This document shows, piece by piece, positions 1-6,949 of a DNA stretch of 14,709 nt. Location of the stretch: the NCBI GenBank assembly GCA_964348745.1, contig CAYGDT010000036.1, positions 1 to 14,709 of the forward strand, in the 5' to 3' direction. A program made the translations under genes and the position numbers. Within the stretch, counting starts at the first letter, position 1. The number at the start of each line of letters is the position of its first letter. The stretch is from CAYGDT01 sp964348745. Lineage in GTDB: Bacteria; Patescibacteriota; Gracilibacteria; Peribacterales; Peribacteraceae. Under the pieces are notes generated by a model, which saw only the letters and a list, made by a program, of their open reading frames with translations, searched no databases and was not told the origin of the DNA.

Positions 1-196
1 TCTCTTTGGAGATCACCGTATCGCTTTGCCGTTTGAGCTCACAGAGAATCCCGAGCGAATTGTCCGCAGATCCATCGTCGACGAAAATCACTTCGGCGAT
101 ATCGCCGCAAGCATGGAACACGCGTTTGATGATCTCACGGAGCGTGCGCTCTTCGTTATAGACCGGCATGACGATGGAAAGTTTCGGAGCGTCCAT
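1..196 (-). CDS. GT2-family glycosyltransferase, N-terminal part (runs off left edge)
   Basis: The minus strand is open from an ATG at 196-194 to the window edge, giving 65 residues. They match the start of a GT-A fold family 2 glycosyltransferase: SIVMPVYNEERTL at residues 7-19 is the first beta strand and nucleotide-binding loop, and VDDGS at 39-43 binds the nucleotide-sugar diphosphate. No signal peptide is visible, so the catalytic domain should be cytosolic; later membrane helices, as in polyprenyl-phosphate glycosyltransferases, would lie outside the window. It is the third gene of a minus-strand glycosyltransferase operon, 38 bases after the preceding stop, with a heptanucleotide repeat between. 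Acceptor and sugar cannot be told. Family is certain, specific function is not. Confidence 0.88.
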   Translation of the reverse strand, partial: MDAPKLSIVMPVYNEERTLREIIKRVFHACGDIAEVIFVDDGSADNSLGILCELKRQSDTVISKE

Positions 197-211
197 ACAA
201 AGAAGCCTACA

Positions 212-239
212 AGCTATCAGCTATAAGCTACAAGCTAGT
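212..239. repeat. Heptanucleotide tandem array (AGCTAYA)
   Basis: Four consecutive 7-base units, AGCTATC, AGCTATA, AGCTACA and AGCTAGT, fill the space between the GT2 start and the end of the preceding GT4 gene and include that gene's TAG stop (237-235). The AGCTA core is constant and the last two bases vary. No coding role is apparent. The period matches the array at 2387-2469, although the unit differs. Confidence 0.75.
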
Positions 240-1251
240 GACGCTCCATTTCCTCCACCATTGCCGCTATGCACCGCTCTATGGAATGGTGACTCTCTAT
301 CCGTTGACGAAGATCTTGAGAAAGTACCGCACGCTTTTCCTGCGCAAGCGCGAGAACATCACCGGCTTTCGTGGTCATGTTCTCCGTAGTAGCACGTAAC
401 TGCGACGGCAGGACACCGGCGGCGGCCTCGCTGCTCGACACAACAGGACAACCGCATGCCATAGCTTCGAGCACCACTTTATCCAACCCGCCGACACACG
501 CATGCAAAGCCATATCCGCCCGCTGGAAGAGATCAGGCATTTGATCGGGAGACAGTGCACCGATCGAAACGCGATCAGCAATGCCTAACCGATGCATGAG
601 TGCCTGCAGGGACTTAAGTTCTTGTTGGTCACGCTCGGTAATGGTGAGACCGGCAATTGTCAGGCTGCAGTGCTTCGGCAGCTTCGCAAATGCGCGCAGA
701 ATATCGTCAAAACGCTTGGAACGCGTGATTCTCCCGACAGCAACGATCAGCCCCGGCTCGCGCTTCGCGGCATTCGGCGTGAACTGCAATGTATCAATGC
801 CATGCCCGACAACACGCTGATGCTTCGTGGGTACAGGGATTCCCTGCACAGTCGCGCAAAACACTACGCGCACGCACCGAAGCGCGATCGAAAGAAATGT
901 GCTGCCCCGTTTTACTTCGTACCAAAGATACATGTGTTTGCGGAGTAAGAACCACAGCGGCGCACCGAGGACGATCCAGACAGGAGTCATGTGTACGAAT
1001 ACCGCGTCATACGCGGCGCGTTCCCGAACAATGAGTCTCCAGAAGGTGATAATCTGCGCCAGCTTTGACAGTCCGCGTTCTTTGCCGAGACTCCGTACGG
1101 ATACCGTACTTGGAAAACGGTCGTCTGCGATACTCTGTCCGATCACGGTGACATGTTCGCAGCGACGACTAAACTGCTCGATCCAACGGTGGAAGAACCC
1201 GAGAATCGGATCGGTTCGATCGACGTTCTGGGTGACAATGAGGAGCTTCAT
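235..1251 (-). CDS. GT4-family glycosyltransferase with unusual acidic motif
   Basis: A 338-residue GT-B fold glycosyltransferase. The N-terminal Rossmann half (residues 1-140) opens with KLLIVTQNV. The C-terminal donor half starts near 165 with IVAVGRITRSKRFDDIL (169-185), the usual GR-x-x-x-x-K phosphate-binding stretch, followed by the donor site GGLDKVVLEAMACG (254-267). Family 4 enzymes normally show E-x7-E here; the second Glu is E262, but the first position is G254. GT4 subgroups with a DKVVLEAMA block exist, so this may be a natural variant rather than damage. Its ATG overlaps the TGA of the upstream GT4 gene (ATGA, 1251-1248), indicating translational coupling. It probably transfers a nucleotide-activated sugar to a cell-surface glycan; the substrate is unknown. 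Confidence 0.88.
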   Translation of the reverse strand: MKLLIVTQNVDRTDPILGFFHRWIEQFSRRCEHVTVIGQSIADDRFPSTVSVRSLGKERGLSKLAQIITFWRLIVRERAAYDAVFVHMTPVWIVLGAPLWFLLRKHMYLWYEVKRGSTFLSIALRCVRVVFCATVQGIPVPTKHQRVVGHGIDTLQFTPNAAKREPGLIVAVGRITRSKRFDDILRAFAKLPKHCSLTIAGLTITERDQQELKSLQALMHRLGIADRVSIGALSPDQMPDLFQRADMALHACVGGLDKVVLEAMACGCPVVSSSEAAAGVLPSQLRATTENMTTKAGDVLALAQEKRAVLSQDLRQRIESHHSIERCIAAMVEEMERH

Positions 1252-2381
1252 ACCAAACGCTTGAGAAAGTCTGCATATCCGCGGATAAGGGTTTCCCGAT
1301 CAAACTGCTTCAGCACATTTTTCGCCTCAGCACTCATCGCTTCGCGACCCGTTTCATTCAGCAACATCATACCGATCTTCTTGACCAAGTCGTCGGGTTC
1401 CCCCGTGGTGAACACGCCGTTCACTCCGTCTTTGATCACCTCCGGCATCACGCCCACTTTGGTCACGATCACGGGCATACCGCACCCCATGGCTTCCAGC
1501 GCCACTCTCGGCCCACCCTCGCTGCGACTGTTCATGACAAACATGCGTGCGGTCTGTATGGCTCCACTCACCGCCTCCTGTGTCGGCAACCAGCCAAGAA
1601 ACGTCACGCGGTTACTGATACCGAGCGACTTTGCCTTGCGTTCCATCGCTTGCCGTTCGGGTCCGTCGCCGATGATCAAAAGGCGTACGTCACGCAACTG
1701 AGCAATTGCCTCGAGAAGTTCGGGGAGCCCTTTATTGGGAACCAATCGACCGCAAAACGACACATCGTAAGAAACGGGAGGTTTGTTGATTGGATTGAGG
1801 ATATCTTTATCAAGATAAAACGAAGAGACAACGGCAATTTTGTTCTCCGGAATTCCCCATGCGATTAGTTGCCGCTGCACATTGTTGTTTACAACGCGGA
1901 CGGCGCCGGCGCTCCGTACATCACGCGCCAAATACCAGCGCGAAAGATTTTTTCCGATCCATTCAGTGAATGTCGCTGCCCGCGGCCACCCGACAATATG
2001 ATGCACTTCGATTACATAGGGAATACCGGTTTTTTTGTGGAGTCGCTTGGCACCAATGCCGTTATAAAACGGCGGATATTCATGCACGGTCATGACATCG
2101 TGTCCGTGTTCCTGAATGAGATGCGCACCTCTGTGTACGATCCACGGTATCTGAAACAGCAAAGATTGAGGGCACGCATGAAAGAAGACATCGCCACCCG
2201 CACCCGCACCACCCTCCAGACGCTCACCTGACTCGGAAACAGAAACGGACTTCGCAGGCACGCGCGGACAGATGATATCGATCCGATCCCAATGCTTGCG
2301 CAGTTCCTGCAACGTGTACCAAAACGCCCCAAGTTTTCCTTGAAGAATGGAGCGATCGCCTGAGATCATGAGAAGCTTCAT
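1248..2381 (-). CDS. GT4-family glycosyltransferase
   Basis: A 377-residue GT-B glycosyltransferase and the first gene of the minus-strand operon. The N-terminal half has a Gly-rich opening (GDRSILQGKLGAF, 8-20) and acceptor-side residues around HEYPP (100-104) and EVHHIVGW (125-132). The C-terminal half has FCGRLVPNKGLPELLEA (209-225), IIGDGPER (236-243) and the full E-x7-E motif, E288 to E296 within SEGGPRVALEAMGCG. A low-complexity Gly/Ala stretch at 56-64 comes from a short GC-rich hexamer-like repeat and is probably a surface loop. No signal peptide is seen, so it should act on the cytosolic face of the membrane. Its ATG is immediately preceded by the heptanucleotide array at 2387-2469, which must contain or overlap its promoter. 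Sugar and acceptor are unknown. Confidence 0.92.
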   Translation of the reverse strand: MKLLMISGDRSILQGKLGAFWYTLQELRKHWDRIDIICPRVPAKSVSVSESGERLEGGAGAGGDVFFHACPQSLLFQIPWIVHRGAHLIQEHGHDVMTVHEYPPFYNGIGAKRLHKKTGIPYVIEVHHIVGWPRAATFTEWIGKNLSRWYLARDVRSAGAVRVVNNNVQRQLIAWGIPENKIAVVSSFYLDKDILNPINKPPVSYDVSFCGRLVPNKGLPELLEAIAQLRDVRLLIIGDGPERQAMERKAKSLGISNRVTFLGWLPTQEAVSGAIQTARMFVMNSRSEGGPRVALEAMGCGMPVIVTKVGVMPEVIKDGVNGVFTTGEPDDLVKKIGMMLLNETGREAMSAEAKNVLKQFDRETLIRGYADFLKRLV

Positions 2382-2386
2382 AGTTT

Positions 2387-2469
2387 AGTATTAAGTATTA
2401 AGTATTAAGAATTAAGAATTAAGTATAATTATCCAATACGTAATACTTAATACGTAATACGTAATACTA
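2387..2469. repeat. Self-complementary heptanucleotide array between GT4 operon and murA
   Basis: Two adjacent period-7 blocks. The left block (2387-2428) reads AGTATTA three times, AGAATTA twice and AGTATAA once. After a 6-base spacer (2429-2434), the right block (2435-2469) reads AATACGT, AATACTT, AATACGT twice, then AATACTA. The right block is close to the reverse complement of the left, so the whole can fold into a long imperfect hairpin or cruciform, followed on the plus strand by five T. It lies between two divergent genes and ends 5 bases from the GT4 start, so its minus-strand reading supplies repeated TAATACT words where a -10 box is expected. Confidence 0.8.
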
Positions 2470-2508
2470 TTTTTCCACTCTCTTCGCTTTCCTGAAGCAT
2501 CTTTACGC

Positions 2509-2514
2509 TATAAT
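2509..2514 (+). promoter_or_regulatory. murA -10 box, leaderless layout
   Basis: A perfect TATAAT ends 8 bases before the murA ATG (2523). Transcription would start at or within about two bases of the ATG. No Shine-Dalgarno sequence lies between, and no good -35 hexamer is visible at 16-18 bases upstream. Confidence 0.65.
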
Positions 2515-2522
2515 CAGCATCC

Positions 2523-3878
2523 ATGGATATTCGCTACAAGATCACGGGAGGCATTCCCCTTTGCGGGGATGTTACGATCTCCGGCTCAAAAAACGCGGCG
2601 CTCCCGCTGATCGCAGCATCTGTTCTGTGCGATGGCGAGACGGTGCTGCGGAACGTTCCGTACCTGCGCGATACCAAAACCATGCTGAAAATTCTCGAGT
2701 ATCTCGGAGCGCAGACGAGTTTCCAAGACGGCACTGTGCGTATTCGAACAGACAATCTTCAAAGCAAACCGATCCCAGCCGAATTCGTTTCGCGTTTGCG
2801 GGGGTCGATCGTTTTACTTGGTCCGTTGCTTGCGCGGTTTAAGGTCGTGGAGATGTGCTATCCGGGTGGGTGCGTTCTCGGCAAACGGCCGGTTGCAGCG
2901 CACGTGAGTGCGTTGACGCAGCTCGGCGCGGAGGACACCAGTACCGATGAATTGCTTCACCTGCAGGGCGCACCCAAGCCGTCGCGTGTCATCCTCCCCG
3001 AATTCTCGGTCACGGCAACGGAGAATGCCATTCTTGCTGCGTCGTTGACCGAAGGCGAAACGCGCATCGAACTTGCCGCGGCGGAGCCCCACGTCCAAGC
3101 AGTCTCGCGTTTCGTGCAGGCAATGGGTGTGGAGATCGATGGTATCGGTACGCATACGCTGCTTATTCGCGGAAAAAAGAAACTTTCCTGTGCGGAATTC
3201 ACGGTGCCGTTCGATTATCTGGAAGCCGGTGCCATGGCGCTTGCCGGCGTCGTAACGCGCGGCAAGATCCGCTTGCATGACGTTAAGGAGGAAGACCTGC
3301 TGTTCTTTCTGGACACGCTCAGGCGTATGGGCGTTGTGTGGAAATTTAATCCCCAAGAGCGCGTGCTGTTTATCGACGGCGAACTCTCTTCACTCAAAGC
3401 CATCGAAGTCCGCACCAATATCGCCCCGGGATTCCCGACGGATCTCATGGCGCCCCTTGGAGTGGCGCTCACGCAGGCGACGGGGGTGAGTCGTATTTTT
3501 GAAAGGCTCTACGAAGGAAGAATGGCATACCTATATGAACTGGAGAACATGGGAGCACACATTGAAATTCTCAATTCCCATCAGGCGCTCATCATCGGTC
3601 CGACGCAACTGCGAGGTCGTACGGTTGCCAGTAATGATATCCGTGCCGGAGCCGCAATGGTGCTCGCGGGACTCTGTGCCGATGGGCAAACCATCATCAC
3701 TGACGTTCGCTACATCGAGCGTGGCTACGATCATTTTGATGAAAAACTCCGCAGTCTCGGCGCGAAGATCGAGAAACTGGAAACACCGGGACCGGAGGAA
3801 GTTGCGGAGAAGTTGAAAGAGAAGGCGGTTCGGGAGGCGATAAAAACGTCGGGGAATTCAAGAGTGGAGATCGCGTGA
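2523..3878 (+). CDS. murA: UDP-N-acetylglucosamine 1-carboxyvinyltransferase
   Basis: MurA transfers enolpyruvate from PEP to UDP-GlcNAc, the first committed step of peptidoglycan synthesis, in the cytosol. Visible family signatures are GSKNAALPLIAASVL (21-35), with the K23/N24 substrate pair, RLRGSIVLLGPLLARF (91-106), the catalytic loop PGGCVLGKRPVAAH (114-127) with C117 matching E. coli Cys115, and the C-terminal RYIERGYDHFDEKLRSLGAKI block. Because the Cys is kept, the enzyme should be fosfomycin-sensitive in principle. At 451 residues it is about 30 longer than E. coli MurA, mainly a charged helical C-terminal tail of no known role. It is transcribed away from the glycosyltransferase operon and is followed after about 60 bases by the MBL-like gene, which has its own promoter. 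Confidence 0.96.
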   Translation: MDIRYKITGGIPLCGDVTISGSKNAALPLIAASVLCDGETVLRNVPYLRDTKTMLKILEYLGAQTSFQDGTVRIRTDNLQSKPIPAEFVSRLRGSIVLLGPLLARFKVVEMCYPGGCVLGKRPVAAHVSALTQLGAEDTSTDELLHLQGAPKPSRVILPEFSVTATENAILAASLTEGETRIELAAAEPHVQAVSRFVQAMGVEIDGIGTHTLLIRGKKKLSCAEFTVPFDYLEAGAMALAGVVTRGKIRLHDVKEEDLLFFLDTLRRMGVVWKFNPQERVLFIDGELSSLKAIEVRTNIAPGFPTDLMAPLGVALTQATGVSRIFERLYEGRMAYLYELENMGAHIEILNSHQALIIGPTQLRGRTVASNDIRAGAAMVLAGLCADGQTIITDVRYIERGYDHFDEKLRSLGAKIEKLETPGPEEVAEKLKEKAVREAIKTSGNSRVEIA

Positions 3879-3899
3879 TGGAACAATTGAACATTCTGA

Positions 3900-3928
3900 T
3901 TGCCCTCAGGCGTTCACCCACCTAAGAT
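3900..3928 (+). promoter_or_regulatory. Promoter of the MBL-like gene (TTGCCC-N17-TAAGAT)
   Basis: A -35 TTGCCC (3900-3905) and a -10 TAAGAT (3923-3928) are separated by exactly 17 bases; the -10 ends 9 bases before the GTG start at 3938. Each hexamer matches consensus at four of six positions. The spacing to the start predicts a leader of about two bases or none. Confidence 0.5.
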
Positions 3929-3937
3929 TTACCAACA

Positions 3938-4477
3938 GTGATCACCATTACTTCTCTTGGCGGCCCCACCATGAAAGTCGATATGCACGGCAAGACGATT
4001 GTGGCGTTTCCGGAAAAGCCCGATGCAAAAGCGAAGATCTCCCTGCTCGGAGCTCCGGAGGAAGAGGTCGTAAAAGGCGTTGTCTCATGGCCGGGAGAGT
4101 ATGACATCGACGGTATTGCCATTCGCGGCATCGGACACGACGAGGGGAAGCGCGTCAGTTACGTCATCAGCGACAGCACCGTACGCATTGCATTCATCGC
4201 AACACCGCTGCACGATTGGTCCCCGCATGAGTATGAGCTCCTCGGCGATGTCGATGTACTCTGCATTCCCGCAGACGATGCCAAGATCGCACAGAAGATG
4301 GTCGACGAGGTCGATCCGCGCGTGCTCGTTCCGCTCCCGACGAAAGACGAAAAAACATTCATGGAACTCTTAAAGATTGTCGGAGCGCAGGGCAAGGAAC
4401 TCGCAAGCGAGTACAAATTGAAAGGATTGCTGCCCGCAGAAGGTAGAGAGGTGGTGATTTTAGAACCGAAGGAGTAA
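3938..4477 (+). CDS. Reduced metallo-beta-lactamase-fold protein lacking metal ligands
   Basis: 179 residues from a GTG start. Several blocks match the MBL-fold hydrolases common in CPR genomes: PGEYDIDGIAIRGI (52-65), LLGDVDVLCIPA (101-112), EVDPRVLVPLP (124-134) and a C-terminal LKGLLPAEGREVVILEPKE (161-179). The usual N-terminal HxHxDH zinc motif is absent: the segment between the first strands (to about residue 37) and the PGEY block holds no histidine cluster, and the later GDLG-type ligand is replaced by ATPLHDW (88-94). I therefore read it as a shortened, probably non-hydrolytic member, perhaps with a binding or scaffold role. The start is supported by a promoter placed 9 bases upstream; M12 is a weaker alternative. 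No signal peptide. Function unknown. Confidence 0.75.
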   Translation: MITITSLGGPTMKVDMHGKTIVAFPEKPDAKAKISLLGAPEEEVVKGVVSWPGEYDIDGIAIRGIGHDEGKRVSYVISDSTVRIAFIATPLHDWSPHEYELLGDVDVLCIPADDAKIAQKMVDEVDPRVLVPLPTKDEKTFMELLKIVGAQGKELASEYKLKGLLPAEGREVVILEPKE

Positions 4478-4486
4478 GATTACGAT

Positions 4487-4786
4487 ATGAAAAAACTACT
4501 CACCACCCTCACACTTCTTGGTTCACTCCTCACGCCACTCGCTGCCGCGGCGTATTTCCCGACGCAGTTTGCAACACCGATATGGACGGTTCCACAGTAT
4601 GTACAAGATCCATCGCTCGATTTGCTTCCCGGCTGGCCAAGCTGGATCGGTCGCTTGAACGCGTTCTCGTCGTTCTTCTTCGGCAGAAGGTTTGAAACGC
4701 TGACGACCGAGCAGAAGGAGTACATTAAGTCACTTTCCAAGGAATGGCCCGAATGGATCGGCGTGCCGGGTTATCTTTCGCGGTAA
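4487..4786 (+). CDS. Small secreted protein with paired W-P-x-W-I-G motifs
   Basis: 99 residues. Residues 1-22 form a classical signal peptide: two lysines, a Leu-rich core and an AAA site before Y23. The mature part of about 77 residues is aromatic-rich and contains WPSWIG at 50-55 and WPEWIG at 87-92, separated by a polar helical stretch (around 72-86). I recognise no family. The gene starts 9 bases after the MBL-like gene; an AAGGAG at 4469-4474 lies 12 bases before the ATG, and a TAAGAT at 4475-4480, six bases from the ATG, could be a leaderless -10 box without a visible -35. It is likely exported to the envelope. The repeated Trp motif could bind a glycan or peptide, but that is speculation. 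Confidence 0.72.
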   Translation: MKKLLTTLTLLGSLLTPLAAAAYFPTQFATPIWTVPQYVQDPSLDLLPGWPSWIGRLNAFSSFFFGRRFETLTTEQKEYIKSLSKEWPEWIGVPGYLSR

Positions 4787-4804
4787 AGAATTCAACGCGA
4801 GTTT

Positions 4805-4833
4805 TTGACTTTCGTCTGCAATGACTTGAGAAT
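4805..4833 (+). promoter_or_regulatory. Promoter of the lipoprotein gene (TTGACT-N17-GAGAAT)
   Basis: TTGACT (4805-4810) is 17 bases from GAGAAT (4828-4833), which ends 6 bases before the ATG at 4840. The -35 is strong and the -10 matches at four of six. Transcription would begin at the start codon itself. No Shine-Dalgarno sequence is present. Confidence 0.55.
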
Positions 4834-4839
4834 TGTCGC

Positions 4840-5373
4840 ATGCAAGTGCGATCCATATTCTTTTGTAGCCTGTTACTACTTTCCGCCTGCGGAGGAGCGG
4901 CTTCCGATGCAACGCCAAAACCTCCAGCACAGTTCTTCGATGAAAAGGACGCCGTGTTGCTCGATGCTATCCGCACGGCAACGCCCGATATTCCGTGGGG
5001 CGATACCGATCGCGGATACTATCCGGAGGTAATCATGTTCGACATCGACGCGGGCATAGAAATTAAGGAATACGTGTTAACGGGAACCGTCATGGCTGCT
5101 TCGGTGAAAACTCTTTCTGACTACCGCGAGAAGCTCGACGCCGCGGTGCGGTTAGACGGTTGGACGCCGTACCTTAATCTAGACGCAGACGGTGTGGACG
5201 GGAGTATTTGGGGTTACCAAAAACCGCACGGGGAGGATGGCGCGATACGTCTGTTGATTTTCTCGTGGCGCGCAAAATGCACGCCTGCGGACGATGGTGA
5301 GGAGCCCAATTTCGACTGCAAAAACCCCCGCAGCGAAGTCTTCCTGACCGACGCATTCGGGGTAGCGAAGTAG
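4840..5373 (+). CDS. Predicted lipoprotein, unknown function
   Basis: 177 residues. The N-terminus is a lipoprotein signal: MQVR, a hydrophobic core, then the lipobox LSAC with the modifiable cysteine at position 17, followed by a short flexible Gly/Ala/Ser/Pro linker. The protein should therefore be lipid-anchored on the outer side of the cytoplasmic membrane. The mature domain (about 30-177) is acidic, with IPWGDTDRGYYPEVIMFD (51-68) and two further cysteines near the C-terminus (in RAKCTPADD and FDCKNP) that could form a disulfide. I recognise no family. It has its own promoter and is followed after 10 bases by the GNAT gene, so the two are probably co-transcribed. Confidence 0.75.
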   Translation: MQVRSIFFCSLLLLSACGGAASDATPKPPAQFFDEKDAVLLDAIRTATPDIPWGDTDRGYYPEVIMFDIDAGIEIKEYVLTGTVMAASVKTLSDYREKLDAAVRLDGWTPYLNLDADGVDGSIWGYQKPHGEDGAIRLLIFSWRAKCTPADDGEEPNFDCKNPRSEVFLTDAFGVAK

Positions 5374-5383
5374 TGGTGGTACC

Positions 5384-5911
5384 ATGGAAGCCATGCGACT
5401 GGTTTCACCTTCGTCTGTTTACGAGAAAAGTTTTAAGGCGGCAGTGGAAGAAATGCGCGAAGCGGAGGGGTTAGAATTTTGGGAGCAAGTAGGTTCGCCA
5501 AAAAATATCAGGGAATACATTCAGATTCGTCTCGATCACTCAAAAGGCAAACATCTTCCGATAGGCTGGATTCCCGCGACAACATACTGGCTTGTTGATG
5601 ACGAAAATTTCATCGGAGAAACAACGATCCGTCATGAACTAACGGAGCATTTACTCAATGTTGGCGGCCATATCGGTTACTGGATTCGTCCTTCGCAGCG
5701 CAAAATAGGTTATGGGACAAAAATATTGCAAATGGCGCTTTCAAAAGCAAAGACGATGGGTATCCATCAAGTGCGGATTACATGCGACGAGACCAATACG
5801 GCTTCTCGAAAAATCATCGAAGCAAATGGAGGAAAACTGGATGGTGTGACTAATATGGGAGAAACGCTCCCAAGAAAATTATTGTTTTGGATATCGTTAC
5901 AAAACGAATGA
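5384..5911 (+). CDS. GNAT-family N-acetyltransferase
   Basis: 175 residues resembling the predicted acetyltransferase group COG3981. The acetyl-CoA signature is QRKIGYGTKIL (105-115), matching the Q/R-x-x-G-x-G/A pyrophosphate loop, preceded by the strand GHIGYWIRPS (95-104) and followed by VRITCDETNTASRKIIEANGG (130-150), the usual motif B region. The upstream strand WLVDDENFIGETTIRHEL (69-86) is also typical. The acetyl acceptor is unknown. It lies 10 bases after the lipoprotein gene with no separate promoter or clear Shine-Dalgarno site; ATG 5384 is the first in-frame start and ATG 5393 is an alternative. It is visibly more AT-rich than murA, which may mean later acquisition. Confidence 0.88.
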   Translation: MEAMRLVSPSSVYEKSFKAAVEEMREAEGLEFWEQVGSPKNIREYIQIRLDHSKGKHLPIGWIPATTYWLVDDENFIGETTIRHELTEHLLNVGGHIGYWIRPSQRKIGYGTKILQMALSKAKTMGIHQVRITCDETNTASRKIIEANGGKLDGVTNMGETLPRKLLFWISLQNE

Positions 5912-5938
5912 TAGTCCATGCAAGAATAATCAATCATT

Positions 5939-6301
5939 CTACTTCATCTCCTGATCCAAATGAGAGTCATCAGCTTGTTCCCATTGAATCTCATTCAAAG
6001 CATGCTGTACCGACCGAATTGTAGATCGCAGAGTATCTGACAGATGCATGTTCAATCTTATAGATTCATCTTCTCGAATGGCGAAATTAGCAAGTTGGCT
6101 CGTGAGTTCCTTACTACACTTGATATGATCGAGTGTTATCTCACGAAATTCACCATCTGCATCAGTATGCACACGCCTTCTTTTCTCATTATAAACTCTC
6201 AAAAATTGCGCAGTTTTTGAATGTTCAAGGAATTGTCTTGGGGTTTTGCATCCCTCAAGGTCATGAGCTTCTACATCAATGCGATCGTCTGTTTCTGGCA
6301 T
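5939..6301 (-). CDS. Hypothetical protein, unknown family
   Basis: 120 residues, acidic at both ends, with a basic middle (YNEKRRRVHTDADGEF, 37-52) and a mostly helical, polar C-terminal half. No signal peptide, membrane helix or catalytic motif is seen, so it is probably cytosolic. It is AT-rich and converges on the GNAT gene. Upstream on its own strand are TATAAT (6311-6306), ending only four bases before the ATG, and further out a TTGACT overlapping an inverted repeat (6340-6357). The coding call rests on length, reasonable composition and this upstream layout; there is no homology support. Confidence 0.55.
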   Translation of the reverse strand: MPETDDRIDVEAHDLEGCKTPRQFLEHSKTAQFLRVYNEKRRRVHTDADGEFREITLDHIKCSKELTSQLANFAIREDESIRLNMHLSDTLRSTIRSVQHALNEIQWEQADDSHLDQEMK

Positions 6302-6339
6302 AAAAATTATAGTAAATGGATTTCTGAATTTATACTGTT

Positions 6340-6357
6340 TACTTGATAAGTCAAGTA
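6340..6357. repeat. Inverted repeat upstream of the 5939-6301 gene
   Basis: TACTTGA and TCAAGTA form perfect 7-base arms around TAAG. The minus-strand reading contains TTGACT. The site lies about 40 bases upstream of the hypothetical gene, where a DNA-binding regulator could sit; no regulator is identified. Confidence 0.45.
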
Positions 6358-6373
6358 GAAGGCAAAAAAAGCA

Positions 6374-6862
6374 CTAATCCTGCCAAGGAACTGCGATAAC
6401 TCTTGCTTCATGATGCGTTGCTTTGAGAAATACCTCCAAACCTTCATGAGAAATAACAAGAGTCGCCGTATTAACCAGAGGGTGACACTGAATGGCGTCT
6501 GCGCGCCAGATATTTTCATCAATGACGACTTCCACGACACTCTGTGTATCGGTCAAAAGCCCCAGCATAGTTGCAGAGCCCGGTTCCACGCCCAGATACT
6601 CTTTCAAAGTTTCCGGCGAGGCGAAGCTTAAACTTTTTGCATGCAATACGTTCCCCAATGCTTTCAGATCTACATTTTTTTCATGTCCCACAACCACAAG
6701 GAATAGTTTGCCCTTCCTGTCTTTTACAAAAAGATTTTTCGTCGGTGCGCCGGGGAGCGCAGGAACAATTTTCTCAGCCTCCTCGCATGTAAAAACAGCA
6801 GGGTGTTCATACTTTTCGTACGGAATATTCTGCCTCTGCAGGAAATCATAGATATCTGTCAT
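6374..6862 (-). CDS. ProX-type prolyl-tRNA editing deacylase (YbaK/ProX fold)
   Basis: 162 residues, close to the usual length for stand-alone ProX (COG3760) proteins, which hydrolyse mischarged Ala-tRNA(Pro). Typical blocks are YEHPAVFTCEEAE (18-30), the catalytic-lysine segment PTKNLFVKDRKGKLFLVV (40-57, Lys42), VDLKALGNVL (64-73), FASPETLKEYLGVEPGSAT (80-98) and CHPLVNTATLVIS (126-138), with the HPLxNTAT substrate-loop motif complete. It should act in the cytosol as a free-standing corrector of prolyl-tRNA synthetase errors. It has about 70 bases of upstream sequence shared with the divergent membrane-protein gene and 72 bases to the gene downstream, so it is probably monocistronic. A Cys-tRNA(Pro) deacylase YbaK is the main alternative, but the sequence pattern favours ProX. 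Confidence 0.9.
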   Translation of the reverse strand: MTDIYDFLQRQNIPYEKYEHPAVFTCEEAEKIVPALPGAPTKNLFVKDRKGKLFLVVVGHEKNVDLKALGNVLHAKSLSFASPETLKEYLGVEPGSATMLGLLTDTQSVVEVVIDENIWRADAIQCHPLVNTATLVISHEGLEVFLKATHHEARVIAVPWQD

Positions 6863-6934
6863 GCGTAAAGGTTAGTCTATTACCTACGAAGAGGTAAATC
6901 TCGGAAATAAGCTATTCTTGAGCTAGATTTTGTC

Positions 6935-6940
6935 TATAAT
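6935..6940 (+). promoter_or_regulatory. -10 box of the 6950-7315 gene
   Basis: Perfect TATAAT ending 9 bases before the ATG at 6950. The predicted leader is only about two bases. The -35 region at 17 bases (CTATTC, 6912-6917) is weak. Confidence 0.55.
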
Positions 6941-6949
6941 AAGCCCTTT

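Noticed and set aside
1153..1701. Plus-strand frame of 182 codons
   Set aside because: Antisense to the two GT4 genes, whose motifs are clear.
2387..2469. CRISPR-like array
   Set aside because: Seven-base units without spacers; not a CRISPR.
2435..2475. Intrinsic terminator from the array hairpin plus five T
   Set aside because: It lies between divergent gene starts, so no transcript would need to end there.
2814..3356. Minus-strand frame of 180 codons
   Set aside because: Lies fully inside murA and has the composition of an antisense shadow.
3878..3925. A 15-codon ORF starting in the murA stop (TGATG overlap)
   Set aside because: Too short to support; it overlaps the proposed -35/-10 of the MBL-like gene and shows no conserved features.
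5906..5939. Terminator between the convergent GNAT and unknown genes
   Set aside because: GAATGAT/ATCATTC arms are only 7 bases, AT-rich, with a 20-base loop and no T-run.
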